DNA from: an uncultured Gemmataceae bacterium
Lineage (GTDB): Bacteria; Planctomycetota; Planctomycetia; Gemmatales; Gemmataceae
Direction: 5' to 3'
DNA: 23,548 nucleotides
NCBI GenBank assembly: GCA_937922175.1
Contig: CAKZUU010000120.1
Location: 1 to 23,548 of the forward strand
Below, piece by piece: positions 6,936 through 14,819 of this stretch. The notes beneath the pieces were generated by a model, which saw only the letters and a list, made by a program, of their open reading frames with translations, was not told the origin of the DNA and did not search any database. Made by a program: the position numbers and the translations under genes. How positions within the stretch are numbered: position 1 is the stretch's first letter; each line of letters opens with the position of its first letter.

Positions 6936-7730
6936 ATGGGATTCCACGGTTACGTTCTCTTCGCTCTGGTGCTGGGCGAACCGGCGGACCCTGATCGCCC
7001 GGCAGCGATGGAGGCGGTCGTGAATCGCCTGGTGGCGTTGGCGGTCGACCCAAGGTCCCCACGCTCCGCCCGTCTGGAAGCATTGCATATTTTGGGCGAG
7101 TTGGGCGCGGAAGCGAAAGCAGCGGTTCCGGCTCTTGTGTCCCAATTGGGGGCAAGTCGGGACATGATGATGCTGGAGTCGGTGGTCCAAACCCTGGGTC
7201 GAATCGGATTTGACGCTCGATCCGCCTTACCCGACCTGGCCACTCTGGCCGGCCGAGATTTCGATTTGGACCAAGCGATTCGCGAAGCGACGCGGCAGAT
7301 CCTCGCGCCTCCCGAAATACGCAATTTGCAGACGCTACGGAAGATGACCCACAGTTCATCGGCCGCCGTGCGATTGCATGCGGCCAAAGCACTCGGAATC
7401 AAGGGGCGGTATGCGGAGCCGGCGATCCCCGATTTGATGCAACTCACCCGCGACCCCGATCCGGATGTCCGCCGGGTCGCGGTTGATGCATTGCGGAAAG
7501 TTCAATCGCAGAACCTGACCACCGAGACTCTGCTGCAAGTCTACACAATGGATCTGAGCGATCCGGACGAGGCGGTTCGGCTCCACGCCGTCCGCATGCT
7601 CGGGCGGATGGGGCCAGCGGCGGCACCGGCAGCCAAGGCTCTGCAAAATGCCCTCCGCGATGCTTCCTCCGATGTCCAGCGGGCGGCCGCCGAAGCCCTC
7701 AATCGGGTTGTCTCCGGTACTAGCGGATGA
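6936..7730 (+). CDS. HEAT-repeat protein, probably exported
   Basis: The 264-residue product is built of HEAT/PBS-lyase-type repeats. Visible units include ARLEALHILGELGAEAKAAV, VVQTLGRIGFDARSALPDLA, VRLHAAKALGIKGRYAEPAI, DPDVRRVAVDALRKV and VRLHAVRMLGRMGPAAAPAA, with about 30-40 residues between equivalent positions. A hydrophobic N-terminus (MGFHGYVLFALVLGEPA) may be a signal peptide. The start at 6936 is chosen for this and for a GAGGGG about nine bases upstream; an in-frame ATG at 6822 is less likely. HEAT repeats bind proteins and give no reaction; partner unknown. The gene is the only + strand gene between two - strand flagellar operons, diverges from the CpoB-like gene, and its last 11 bases overlap the end of flgL. 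Confidence 0.85.
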   Translation: MGFHGYVLFALVLGEPADPDRPAAMEAVVNRLVALAVDPRSPRSARLEALHILGELGAEAKAAVPALVSQLGASRDMMMLESVVQTLGRIGFDARSALPDLATLAGRDFDLDQAIREATRQILAPPEIRNLQTLRKMTHSSSAAVRLHAAKALGIKGRYAEPAIPDLMQLTRDPDPDVRRVAVDALRKVQSQNLTTETLLQVYTMDLSDPDEAVRLHAVRMLGRMGPAAAPAAKALQNALRDASSDVQRAAAEALNRVVSGTSG

Positions 7731-8652
7731 AATCGAGAAAACTGGTTTGCATGATCCGGGCGGTCAGGCCGAGCGTCGCCTCGTACAGGTTCTCGATCTC
7801 CCGTAAGCGGACGGCGACTTCCACGATGTCGGTGTTGCCCAAATCAGCCACTCTTTCTTGGCTCACCAACTTCAAATTCCCTAGTTGGCCGTCCAACGCC
7901 TCCAACGCCTCCAAAGTCGCGGATTGATATCCGATCGTCTCGAGAACCAGTTGCTGAGCGGATTGCAACTCTTCCAGCCGCTGTTGCATCGCTTGAGCTC
8001 GACTCGGGGGATCGAGACTTGTATCGCGCAACACATCGCGCAACTGCAGTAACGCATCGAACACGTCGGACCCCGTCCTTTGGAAAACTTGATCGCCTCG
8101 CGGGTAGACGTCGATCGTTCGGTCTGACGCCACCACGGCGCGTGTCGGTTCGCTACCTCCGCGATATTCAATCAGTGTCGGTCGGCCTTCCGGATCGGTT
8201 GCCGCCACGCGGAAAGGTTGCCGATTGACCGCGGTACCGGAAAAAATGTACTCATCGCCCACACGGGTGTTCGCCGCTTGCAAGAGTTGATTGATCAAGC
8301 CATCTATCTCTAAGGCATAGGCCGTCCGGGCCGACGCATCCGTCGAGGCATTGTTTGCCTCCAGGGCGATTTCCTGAGCGCGCCGCAGGATCAGGTTCAC
8401 ATCCTGGAGCGTGCTGACGCTTTGATTGAGCCGGGCGTTGGCTGTCGTGATGTTCAATCGAAAGGTCGCCAATCGCGACACTTGCTCTTCGTTGAGTCGC
8501 AGTTCAACGAATGCGGACGGGTTCTGATCGGGCTGACTGAGGCGACGCCCCGAACTGATCTGCTCTTGCAACTCCGCGAGTCGTTGAGTCTGCAATTGCA
8601 ACCGCTCGATAAAGGTGTCGGTCAGAAGATGGGTGCTCACGCGGGAAAACAT
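7720..8652 (-). CDS. flgL: FlgL, hook-filament junction protein 2 (HAP3)
   Basis: FlgL joins the hook-FlgK layer to the flagellin filament. The 310-residue product has a flagellin-like N-terminus (VSTHLLTDTFIERLQLQTQR, then LAELQEQISSGRRLSQPDQN) and a C-terminal flagellin-like helix (LGNTDIVEVAVRLREIENLY, then LGLTARIMQTSFLDFIR). The motif SSGRRLSQPDQNP matches the SGKRI..PSDDP family motif. The central part (DEYIFSGTAVNRQPF) is the usual FlgL beta domain. The ATG at 8650-8652 has no strong Shine-Dalgarno; the flgK stop is 15 bases upstream, so coupling to flgK is likely. It is the last gene of the long operon and overlaps the convergent HEAT gene by 11 bases. Confidence 0.93.
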   Translation of the reverse strand: MFSRVSTHLLTDTFIERLQLQTQRLAELQEQISSGRRLSQPDQNPSAFVELRLNEEQVSRLATFRLNITTANARLNQSVSTLQDVNLILRRAQEIALEANNASTDASARTAYALEIDGLINQLLQAANTRVGDEYIFSGTAVNRQPFRVAATDPEGRPTLIEYRGGSEPTRAVVASDRTIDVYPRGDQVFQRTGSDVFDALLQLRDVLRDTSLDPPSRAQAMQQRLEELQSAQQLVLETIGYQSATLEALEALDGQLGNLKLVSQERVADLGNTDIVEVAVRLREIENLYEATLGLTARIMQTSFLDFIR

Positions 8653-8667
8653 GGTGAAACGATCTCA

Positions 8668-10623
8668 TCAACGGAAGATTTCCATGACGGCGTCCAATGC
8701 CCGATTCACGACCATTAGATATTTGCTTGCCGACTCGATCAGCCGCTGAAACTCGAGTAAGCGGACCATCTCTTCGTTGACATCGACGCCGATCAGTCCC
8801 TGCTCCTGCTGATCGAGTTCTAACTTCAAGGCGGTGGTTGCTTCACGCCGAGCGTCCTGCGATCGAATCTCGTTGCCGACCATGGCTTGAGTATCGAGGC
8901 TGAACTGCGCGAATGTGCGCGTGCCGGTCTCCAGCAAAGGTTGGTCGCGCAAGGAGACCAATCGACCCAAATTTCGCGAGTCGCCGGCCAGGCCATCGCG
9001 CGAGGCGCTGATGCGTCGAGGATCTTCGAGAAGTCGAGGATGAACGGCGATGCTGGCGGCATCCGATCCGGTGAAGAACGAGTGCAGCCCCAAGGCGGGC
9101 AGAATTCCGACCGTGTCGGGTTGAGCAATCACGCGCGTGGAGAAGGTCCCATTGTTCGTGGTGCCAGCGGAAAGGGCGACACGAAGGCCGTGAGTGGCGG
9201 ACAACTCGGTCCCGGGAGTGTAGCCATCGCCCACGTTATGTGTGGCGAGCAGATTACTGAACTGATCGCGCACCTCCAGTGTCAATCCCGGCGTCACGCC
9301 GATGGTCCCGGAGCCAACGATCTGGAAGAAATATTGGTCGTTGGCCTCCCCCTCAAACACACCTGTCACCGACGGCACAGACGTGCCCGCCATCGCCACC
9401 GATTCGGGTGATGTGGGCAAGCGTCCGGCGAAGTCGAAGAGGTAGCCCGGGGCGGCTTGCAGGTCCAAGGTGAGATTGGGAGAAATACTCGCGATGACTC
9501 GTCCGGACGTCGCCGCTCCAATCATCGCTGCCAAACCACTTAAGCTGTCTGAACTCGGGTTAACGGAGATGGAGATTAATTCGCGGGTGCCGGTCGAGAC
9601 ATCCGTGATGGTCAAAAACAGATCCCCATTCTGGAGGGGAAGTGCGGCTGAGGCACTGTTCAGAGGAACACTGACATTCGCGACGGGTCTCATCCCGGAA
9701 AGCTGCGCGAAAGGTCCGTCAAGGCCCAAGCCCGTGGCGTGAACTTGATCAATCGCTTGCATCCACCGAGCGGCCAAATCGTTCAATCGATCCTGGTAGA
9801 CCGGCAGGAAGTCGTTGTATTCTTGAAACAGGCCTGCCAAACGACCACCGGTGACGGGTAACTCGATCGTGGAACTAAGGGGAGAAAGAATGAGCCGACC
9901 CAAACTGTCGATGCCGGCTTGCAGTGGGAGTGACTCGCCTCCCAGCACAACGGGGCTGCCCGCAGCGAGGATGAGTTTCGAGCCATCGGTTTGCGGCAAC
10001 ACGCGGATGTTCACCAGTTCGGCGAGTTCGGCGATGAGACCATCTTGCTGGTCGCGGAGGTCGTGAGGTTCGCCCCGCTTCGACACGACGTACACGATTT
10101 CTTTGTTCAGTTGGGCGATGTTGGAGGTGAGTCGATTGATGTCACGGACGGTGTCTTCCGCCGATCGTCGGACTGCGGCTTGAATCTCTCCTAAGCCGGT
10201 TGCCGTTCGCTGGAAGGAGGCAACGACCTCTTGACTGGCCGTCAACAGGGTTCGACGCAAAGCCAGGTCGGCGGGACGTGCGGTCAGTTGCGTGGCGGTG
10301 TCGAAAAACCGTGCCATCTGCTGGTCGATTTGCGTTGCCGACGCCAGACTTTGGACTTGATTTTCGACGTCGATCCGTGCCTTGGCCCACGCGTTTTCAG
10401 CCGTCGCATTCAAAATGGCTGAGCGGAGCATGCGATCTTCGTAACGGACAATGCGTTGGATCCCAACGCCTGTACCGTGAAAACCGTCGTAGACCAACGG
10501 GACCATGTGAACCCGTCGGCGATGGAAACCCGACGTGGCAGCGTTCGCCACGTTCTGGCCAATCACGTCCAATGATCGTTGGCCGACCGAGAGAGCCGAC
10601 AAACCGATGGCCGTCGCCTTCAT
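8668..10623 (-). CDS. flgK: FlgK, hook-filament junction protein 1 (HAP1)
   Basis: FlgK forms the first junction layer on the hook. The 651-residue product starts with the rod/hook helix and motif IGQNVANAATSGFHRRRVHM, continues with the long FlgK coiled domain (residues about 80-300, including RDQQDGLIAELAELVNI), and ends with the FlgK C-terminal pattern IGVDVNEEMVRLLEFQRLIE. The start at 10623 was chosen because the family N-terminus begins there; an open frame extends to 10998 but runs through flgN. A GGGAG lies about nine bases upstream, and the ATG overlaps the flgN stop (ATGA). Residues about 331-400 look like a flagellin-IN-type insert and residues about 418-502 are a separate Gly/Thr-rich beta module. 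The length is above the 550 of enteric FlgK because of these inserts. Confidence 0.94.
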   Translation of the reverse strand: MKATAIGLSALSVGQRSLDVIGQNVANAATSGFHRRRVHMVPLVYDGFHGTGVGIQRIVRYEDRMLRSAILNATAENAWAKARIDVENQVQSLASATQIDQQMARFFDTATQLTARPADLALRRTLLTASQEVVASFQRTATGLGEIQAAVRRSAEDTVRDINRLTSNIAQLNKEIVYVVSKRGEPHDLRDQQDGLIAELAELVNIRVLPQTDGSKLILAAGSPVVLGGESLPLQAGIDSLGRLILSPLSSTIELPVTGGRLAGLFQEYNDFLPVYQDRLNDLAARWMQAIDQVHATGLGLDGPFAQLSGMRPVANVSVPLNSASAALPLQNGDLFLTITDVSTGTRELISISVNPSSDSLSGLAAMIGAATSGRVIASISPNLTLDLQAAPGYLFDFAGRLPTSPESVAMAGTSVPSVTGVFEGEANDQYFFQIVGSGTIGVTPGLTLEVRDQFSNLLATHNVGDGYTPGTELSATHGLRVALSAGTTNNGTFSTRVIAQPDTVGILPALGLHSFFTGSDAASIAVHPRLLEDPRRISASRDGLAGDSRNLGRLVSLRDQPLLETGTRTFAQFSLDTQAMVGNEIRSQDARREATTALKLELDQQEQGLIGVDVNEEMVRLLEFQRLIESASKYLMVVNRALDAVMEIFR

Positions 10624-11081
10624 AAGGTCGTCTCCCGTTTTACCAGACGCTCGCCCGTGGGACCGTACCGCTCCACGTTGTCTCCCAGCCACTGGGCCAG
10701 AAAGCTGGACAGAAGAGTGTGGCCGTGATGCAACACCTGATGGAGTCGGTGCACGTCTTCCCGCATCCCGTTCACAAGAAGTTGGCGTCGTTGTTGCAGA
10801 CGAGCGAGTTCGGCGGCATCGGAAGGGGGGAGCAGGGCCGCGATTTCCGTGAGAGAGGGGAAGGGTGGGCCGAGTTGCTCGGCTAAGGCTCGTTGCTGCT
10901 GCTGAAGCTCGACCGATTGCTGGCAGGCCTTCCCGAGGAGTTCGATCCTCTCGGTGAGTCGTCGCCGATCTCCGCCGTTCCAGGCGTCGCGAACACAAGC
11001 GATGGCCTGGCGCAAGGCGTCGAGCGATTGCTCCTCAAGGGCTAGATACGTCAGACAGCGTTGAGCGAGTTCGTGAGTCAT
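10620..11081 (-). CDS. flgN: FlgN-like export chaperone for FlgK/FlgL
   Basis: FlgN is a cytoplasmic chaperone that keeps FlgK and FlgL unfolded and delivers them to the export gate. The 153-residue product is all-helical and rich in Gln, Leu and Arg, with long heptad-like stretches (LGKACQQSVELQQQQRALAE, then AARLQQRRQLL-type repeats), and ends in the FlgN-like pattern NVERYGPTGERL. The place just before flgK, with an ATGA overlap, supports the call. The ATG at 11079-11081 lies inside the end of flgJ, giving a 47-base overlap; there is no good Shine-Dalgarno, so translation probably depends on flgJ. FlgN is weakly conserved and the name rests on size, helicity and context. Confidence 0.78.
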   Translation of the reverse strand: MTHELAQRCLTYLALEEQSLDALRQAIACVRDAWNGGDRRRLTERIELLGKACQQSVELQQQQRALAEQLGPPFPSLTEIAALLPPSDAAELARLQQRRQLLVNGMREDVHRLHQVLHHGHTLLSSFLAQWLGDNVERYGPTGERLVKRETTL

Positions 11082-11406
11082 GCGGTGATTTCGTCGAGGT
11101 TGCCTGCTGTAACTGCTGACTCCACGCCGTGGCAAGACCGATGCCGCCATTCTCGGCGAGGTGACGACTCATGAGGAAGTCGAACAACCCGCCGTACACG
11201 TCGCCCTTGTCCCCCGCGAACAAGGACTCTTCCGAGTCGAACGATTGTCGCATTTCTTTCAGTAGCAGCGACAAAAACATCGTCTCGGCTTCGCGTGCGG
11301 CATCGGCGGGGGTCAAGCGCCCGGTTTTGCCAAGTGTACCATACAAATCAGGTCCCCAGCTGGCGGAAATGCTGGGAACGAAGGGAGTGAGACCGAAGCC
11401 GTCCAT
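11035..11406 (-). CDS. flgJ: FlgJ-type rod-binding (rod-cap) protein, without muramidase domain
   Basis: FlgJ caps the growing rod in the periplasm. The 123-residue product contains only the rod-binding domain: AAREAETMFLSLLLKEMRQS, then FAGDKGDVYGGLFDFLMSRH and LAENGGIGLATAWSQQLQQA, which match the family pattern F...lL...R......f....g....ym.d..la..la..gGiGla. The C-terminal N-acetylglucosaminidase domain of enteric FlgJ is absent, as in many bacteria; the peptidoglycan hydrolase must be encoded elsewhere. The ATG at 11404-11406 has a GAGGG about eight bases upstream. It follows flgI by 17 bases and overlaps flgN. Confidence 0.88.
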   Translation of the reverse strand: MDGFGLTPFVPSISASWGPDLYGTLGKTGRLTPADAAREAETMFLSLLLKEMRQSFDSEESLFAGDKGDVYGGLFDFLMSRHLAENGGIGLATAWSQQLQQATSTKSPHDSRTRSTLSDVSSP

Positions 11407-11423
11407 GTTGATCCCTCGGGTCG

Positions 11424-12557
11424 TTACATGATGATGATTTCCGCGTGCAAGGCACCCGCGCGCTTCAACGCCTGGAAAATCGAGATCAAATCGCGAGGCG
11501 AGACGCCCAAGGCGTTCAAGGCTCGGGCGACATCAGCTACCGTCGTCGCTCGGGGTACGATGTTCAACCGCGGTCGTTGCTCTTCGACATCCATCTGCGT
11601 TCGGGGGACGACGACGGTTTCGCCAGCCGCGTTGCCGATCAGGGGAGCCTGCGGTTGCGACACCTCGGGCGTTTCGGTGGTGATGATGACCAGGTTGCCG
11701 TGAGCCACCGCTGTCGTGCTGATCGTGACATGCTCGCCGGCAACCACGGTGCCGGTTCGCTCGTTGATGACGATGCGGGCCGGCACATCCGGCGTGATCT
11801 CGGCCAGACCCACCTCGGCGAGAAACCCCATGGGATCGGTCAATCGACTCGGAGGCACGCAGACCAGCACTGCGCCGGCATCCTGGGCGATGGCACAATC
11901 GGGGTAGCGGCGGTTCAAAGCTTTCGCGATCAATCGCGAAGTGTTCACGTCCGGTTCTTTGAGAAGCAAGCGCGATTTTCCGTCGCGCACGATCAAGCCG
12001 ATTTCTTCTCGCTGTACGTCGGCCCCGTTGGGGATTCGCCCGATATTCAGTTGATTTTTCTGAACCGAGGCGGCCTGCCCGCGGGCGGCGAATCCGCCAA
12101 TCGACAGCGGGCCTTGGGCCGTCGCGTACACCTCGCCGTCCGCACCGCGTAACGGCGTCAGTAATAGATACCCCCCTTGCAGACTTCGAGCATCGTCCAA
12201 GGCCGCCACCGTCACGTCGATCTTCGAGCCTTTCCGCGTGAACGGACCCAATTCCGCTGTCACCATCACCGAGGAAATGCTCGTCGAGCGAAAGACGGCA
12301 TCCGAGGGCAGTTGGCTGAAAATCGTCGCGGTCACGTTTAACTTCTGTAACATTTCGACGGCAATCTTCTGTGTCGCGGGACTTCGGCTTCCCGTCCCAT
12401 CCAACCCGACGACCAGGCCGAACCCGTACAGTTGATTGCTGCGGGCGCCATCCCATTCGGTGATGTCTTTAATGCGGACCTGGGCTCCGACCCATGGAGC
12501 GGCCGCGACCACGAGCAGCATGGTGACGAGCGTCCGCGACGGCTTCAGGCTTCGCAT
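11424..12557 (-). CDS. flgI: FlgI, flagellar P-ring protein
   Basis: FlgI forms the periplasmic P-ring around the rod in the peptidoglycan layer. The 377-residue product has a signal peptide (residues 1-25, cleavage likely after VGA) and the strongly conserved family sequence: RIKDITEWDGARSNQLYGFG, LVVGLDGTGS, then SVMVTAELGPFTRKGSKIDV and LQGGYLLLTPLRGADGEVYA. The end GVSPRDLISIFQALKRAGAL with LHAEIIIM is typical. Two Cys residues at about 221 and 233 may pair, as cysteines do in enteric FlgI. The ATG at 12555-12557 has an AAGGA about eight bases upstream; flgH ends 18 bases before it. Confidence 0.96.
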   Translation of the reverse strand: MRSLKPSRTLVTMLLVVAAAPWVGAQVRIKDITEWDGARSNQLYGFGLVVGLDGTGSRSPATQKIAVEMLQKLNVTATIFSQLPSDAVFRSTSISSVMVTAELGPFTRKGSKIDVTVAALDDARSLQGGYLLLTPLRGADGEVYATAQGPLSIGGFAARGQAASVQKNQLNIGRIPNGADVQREEIGLIVRDGKSRLLLKEPDVNTSRLIAKALNRRYPDCAIAQDAGAVLVCVPPSRLTDPMGFLAEVGLAEITPDVPARIVINERTGTVVAGEHVTISTTAVAHGNLVIITTETPEVSQPQAPLIGNAAGETVVVPRTQMDVEEQRPRLNIVPRATTVADVARALNALGVSPRDLISIFQALKRAGALHAEIIIM

Positions 12558-12575
12558 GAGATGTTCCTTCGTGGC

Positions 12576-13190
12576 TCAATACGGCCAAAGGGCATTCCAG
12601 ACTCGGCCCCACCATCCTTGCTCGACATAACGCGAACTGGGTCCGTGGCCGATGTAGGTGACTCGGAAATTGGCGACGAACCGCGATTCGACTGTATTCT
12701 GAGCACCAATGTCGGCCGGGCGGACGATTCCGGTGATCCGCAGATCGCGACGTTCCCCACCGACGATCCGGCTGCGATAACCCTCGATGACCAGATTGCC
12801 ATTGGGCAGGACATCCACTACGGTCACCGTGATCCGATCGAGGAAGCGGCGATCGCTGGTGAGTTGGGCGCTGCCATTGAAGTTCCGCCGGACGTTGCCA
12901 CTCATGTCCATATCGAACTTGGCACTGCCGCCGCTGCCGCTTTTCGCCGACACGCCGAGTGTTCCACCTTTGCCACCACGCTTGTCCAGGGCACGCTCCT
13001 CGCGCTCATTCGCCTCGGTCGATTCATTGATCGCGACCGTCAGGATGTCGCCGATCTGTCGGGCGTTGTTGTCCTCGAATAAAAACGCGGCCCGACGGTC
13101 TTTTCGATCCCAAATCGAGTCGCCCCACGCCCCACCCGGGATCGTGAGGAGTGATCCAAGCAGCAGCAGCCGCCGCGAGAATGATCGCAT
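12576..13190 (-). CDS. flgH: FlgH, flagellar L-ring protein, lacking a lipobox cysteine
   Basis: FlgH forms the outer-membrane L-ring. The 204-residue product has a signal peptide (residues about 1-23, ending GGAWG), then SIWDRKDRRAAFLFEDNNAR, then QIGDILTVAINESTEAN, and the FlgH pattern DVLPNGNLVIEGYRSRIVGG followed by ITGIVRPADIGAQNTVESRF. These are hallmark FlgH segments. FlgH is usually a lipoprotein, but no cysteine is present anywhere in this product, so anchoring must differ. The ATG at 13188-13190 has an AGGAGG that overlaps the flgA stop, giving tight coupling. The C-terminus is Trp-rich (GWWGRVWNALWPY). Confidence 0.95.
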   Translation of the reverse strand: MRSFSRRLLLLGSLLTIPGGAWGDSIWDRKDRRAAFLFEDNNARQIGDILTVAINESTEANEREERALDKRGGKGGTLGVSAKSGSGGSAKFDMDMSGNVRRNFNGSAQLTSDRRFLDRITVTVVDVLPNGNLVIEGYRSRIVGGERRDLRITGIVRPADIGAQNTVESRFVANFRVTYIGHGPSSRYVEQGWWGRVWNALWPY

Positions 13191-13199
13191 GGCCTCCTC

Positions 13200-14009
13200 C
13201 TAAGGCTCGGGAGTTTCGATGACGACCGACTTCGGCCCCATGACGCGACCGGTGACGACGATTTTGGAATCCACGTTCCTGACTCGGATTAGGTCTCCGA
13301 CGCGGCCCGATTGCAGGGCTTCTCCGGTGCCGGTAATCTTCAGGTTCCCCATGGTCACGCTCATCCGGACGACGTCGCCACTGCGGACGGCGAAGGCGGA
13401 CTCGGGCGCAGGCGTTCTGCCGGATCCGTCAATCTCAAGGTAGACCGGCAGCGACAGACGATGCTCTCCATTGACGCGAATCGTGACATTGACTTGGACC
13501 CGCCCCGGCCCTCGGATCGGTTGGGCCGGCGAGGCATCGAAAGTTGGGGTCTCGTCCTCGGCCAACTCGGGAAGAGCTGCGACGATAGGATGGGCGAGGC
13601 GGATCTCGACAGGGCGAGCAGCCGGCAGCGCTTGCAGGATGGTGCGACGTGCCACCTCCTCGACCTGCATCGCTGACAAGCGCCGGCGCTGGGGAATGAG
13701 GATCACGCTCTCGGCACCGTCCAAGCGAAATGAGTCCGCCGGAATCCCTGCGAGTCGGAGGCGATAGACGATCTGAGCACGCGAGCAGGTACGGATTCGG
13801 CCCGCGGGGGGCAGATCGTCGATATCCAGTTTTGCGATCGTTTGTCGCTGAGCTTCGGAGCCGCCGGTAATTTCGGCCACCTCATGCAGACAGACCTGCC
13901 GGCGAGTCACCGTTGCTCGATCGCGTAAATGAATGACGACGAGGTCGTCGGCCACGGTCGAGTCCATCGGGACTGCCGTCAGCACAAGGGCCAGCAGCAA
14001 CTTTCTCAT
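13200..14009 (-). CDS. flgA: FlgA, P-ring assembly chaperone
   Basis: FlgA is a periplasmic chaperone for FlgI. The 269-residue product has a signal peptide (residues about 1-20, MRKLLLALVLTAVPM with cleavage near VADD). The C-terminal SAF-like and FlgA domain is clear: VQVNVTIRVNGEHRLSLPVY, then AVRSGDVVRMSVTMGNLKIT, then GRVGDLIRVRNVDSKIVVTG, the FlgA hallmark. The N-terminal half (residues 25-120) is divergent, with QVCLHEVAEITGG and PQRRRLSAMQVEEVARR. Two cysteines occur near residues 40 and 75. The ATG at 14007-14009 sits four bases after the flgG stop with GTGAGG as ribosome site. Its place before flgH and flgI matches its job. Confidence 0.9.
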   Translation of the reverse strand: MRKLLLALVLTAVPMDSTVADDLVVIHLRDRATVTRRQVCLHEVAEITGGSEAQRQTIAKLDIDDLPPAGRIRTCSRAQIVYRLRLAGIPADSFRLDGAESVILIPQRRRLSAMQVEEVARRTILQALPAARPVEIRLAHPIVAALPELAEDETPTFDASPAQPIRGPGRVQVNVTIRVNGEHRLSLPVYLEIDGSGRTPAPESAFAVRSGDVVRMSVTMGNLKITGTGEALQSGRVGDLIRVRNVDSKIVVTGRVMGPKSVVIETPEP

Positions 14010-14013
14010 GGCC

Positions 14014-14802
14014 TCACCGGATCAATTGACTGGTCTCGCTTAACATGTTGTCCGCGGTGCGGATCGATCGAGTGTTGAACTCGTAGGCCCGTTGAGCGAG
14101 AATCAGATTCACCAGTTCCGCGACGACGTCCACGTTGGATCTCTCCAGCATTCCTTGCCGCAGCATTCCTGTTCCATTCAATCCGGGCGTTGCCGTCGTC
14201 GGAGCGCCGGACGAGGCGGTTTCGGCGTACAGGTTTCGTCCTTCGGCACTCAAGCCGGCGGGATTGGGAAATCGGGCGAGGGTCAATTGTCCGACGGTGG
14301 TCGGTGCGGGCGAGCCGGCTGTCGTCACCGAGATGGTGCCATCGGCCGCGATCTGGATTGATTGGGCTTCGGCCGGGATCGTAATTTGCGGCGAAATCAT
14401 GAACCCATCGCTGGTCACGAGGTTGCCCGTGGCGTTCAAACGCAAGGCTCCGTCTCGCGTATACCGGATGTCGCCATTGGGCAGCGAAACCTGCAAGAAA
14501 CCATCGCCCTCGATGAAAACGTCCAAGGGATTGTCAGTCTTGGTCGGTGAACCCGTGGTAAAAATCTTGGTGATGCCGGCGACTCGCGCTCCGCTGCCGA
14601 CTTGCAATCCGGTCGGCACGGTCAAACCTTGAGCGGCCTCGGCTCCGGGGGTTCGCTGATTCACATAAATGAGGTCTTGGAAATCGGCCTGCCCCCGTTT
14701 GAACCCATTCGTGTTGACGTTGGCGAGGTTGTTCGCTGTGTTATCGATGACCACCTGCTGGGCATTCATGCCGGTGGCACTGGTGAAAAGGGCTTTGATC
14801 AT
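14014..14802 (-). CDS. flgG: FlgG, distal rod protein
   Basis: FlgG makes the distal rod of the basal body. The 262-residue length is exactly the family norm. The N-terminus IKALFTSATGMNAQQVVIDN is followed by the rod motif TANNLANVNTNGFKRGQADF and QDLIYVNQRTPGAEAAQG, and the C-terminus is the FlgG pattern LRQGMLERSNVDVVAELVNL then ILAQRAYEFNTRSIRTADNM. The segment DVFIEGDGFLQVSLPNGDIR, then YTRDGALRLNATG, is also typical. The ATG at 14800-14802 has a GAGGGA about nine bases upstream. The gap to flgF is 17 bases. Nothing is odd here. Confidence 0.96.
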   Translation of the reverse strand: MIKALFTSATGMNAQQVVIDNTANNLANVNTNGFKRGQADFQDLIYVNQRTPGAEAAQGLTVPTGLQVGSGARVAGITKIFTTGSPTKTDNPLDVFIEGDGFLQVSLPNGDIRYTRDGALRLNATGNLVTSDGFMISPQITIPAEAQSIQIAADGTISVTTAGSPAPTTVGQLTLARFPNPAGLSAEGRNLYAETASSGAPTTATPGLNGTGMLRQGMLERSNVDVVAELVNLILAQRAYEFNTRSIRTADNMLSETSQLIR

Positions 14803-14819
14803 CGTGGCGTCCCTCGGAA

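Noticed and set aside
10624..10998. Longer FlgK start giving 776 residues
   Set aside because: The extra 125 codons run through flgN in another frame and have no FlgK similarity; the conserved N-terminus begins at 10623.
11445..12152. 235-codon + strand frame opposite flgI
   Set aside because: FlgI on the other strand is certain; this frame has only Arg/Gly/His-rich sequence.
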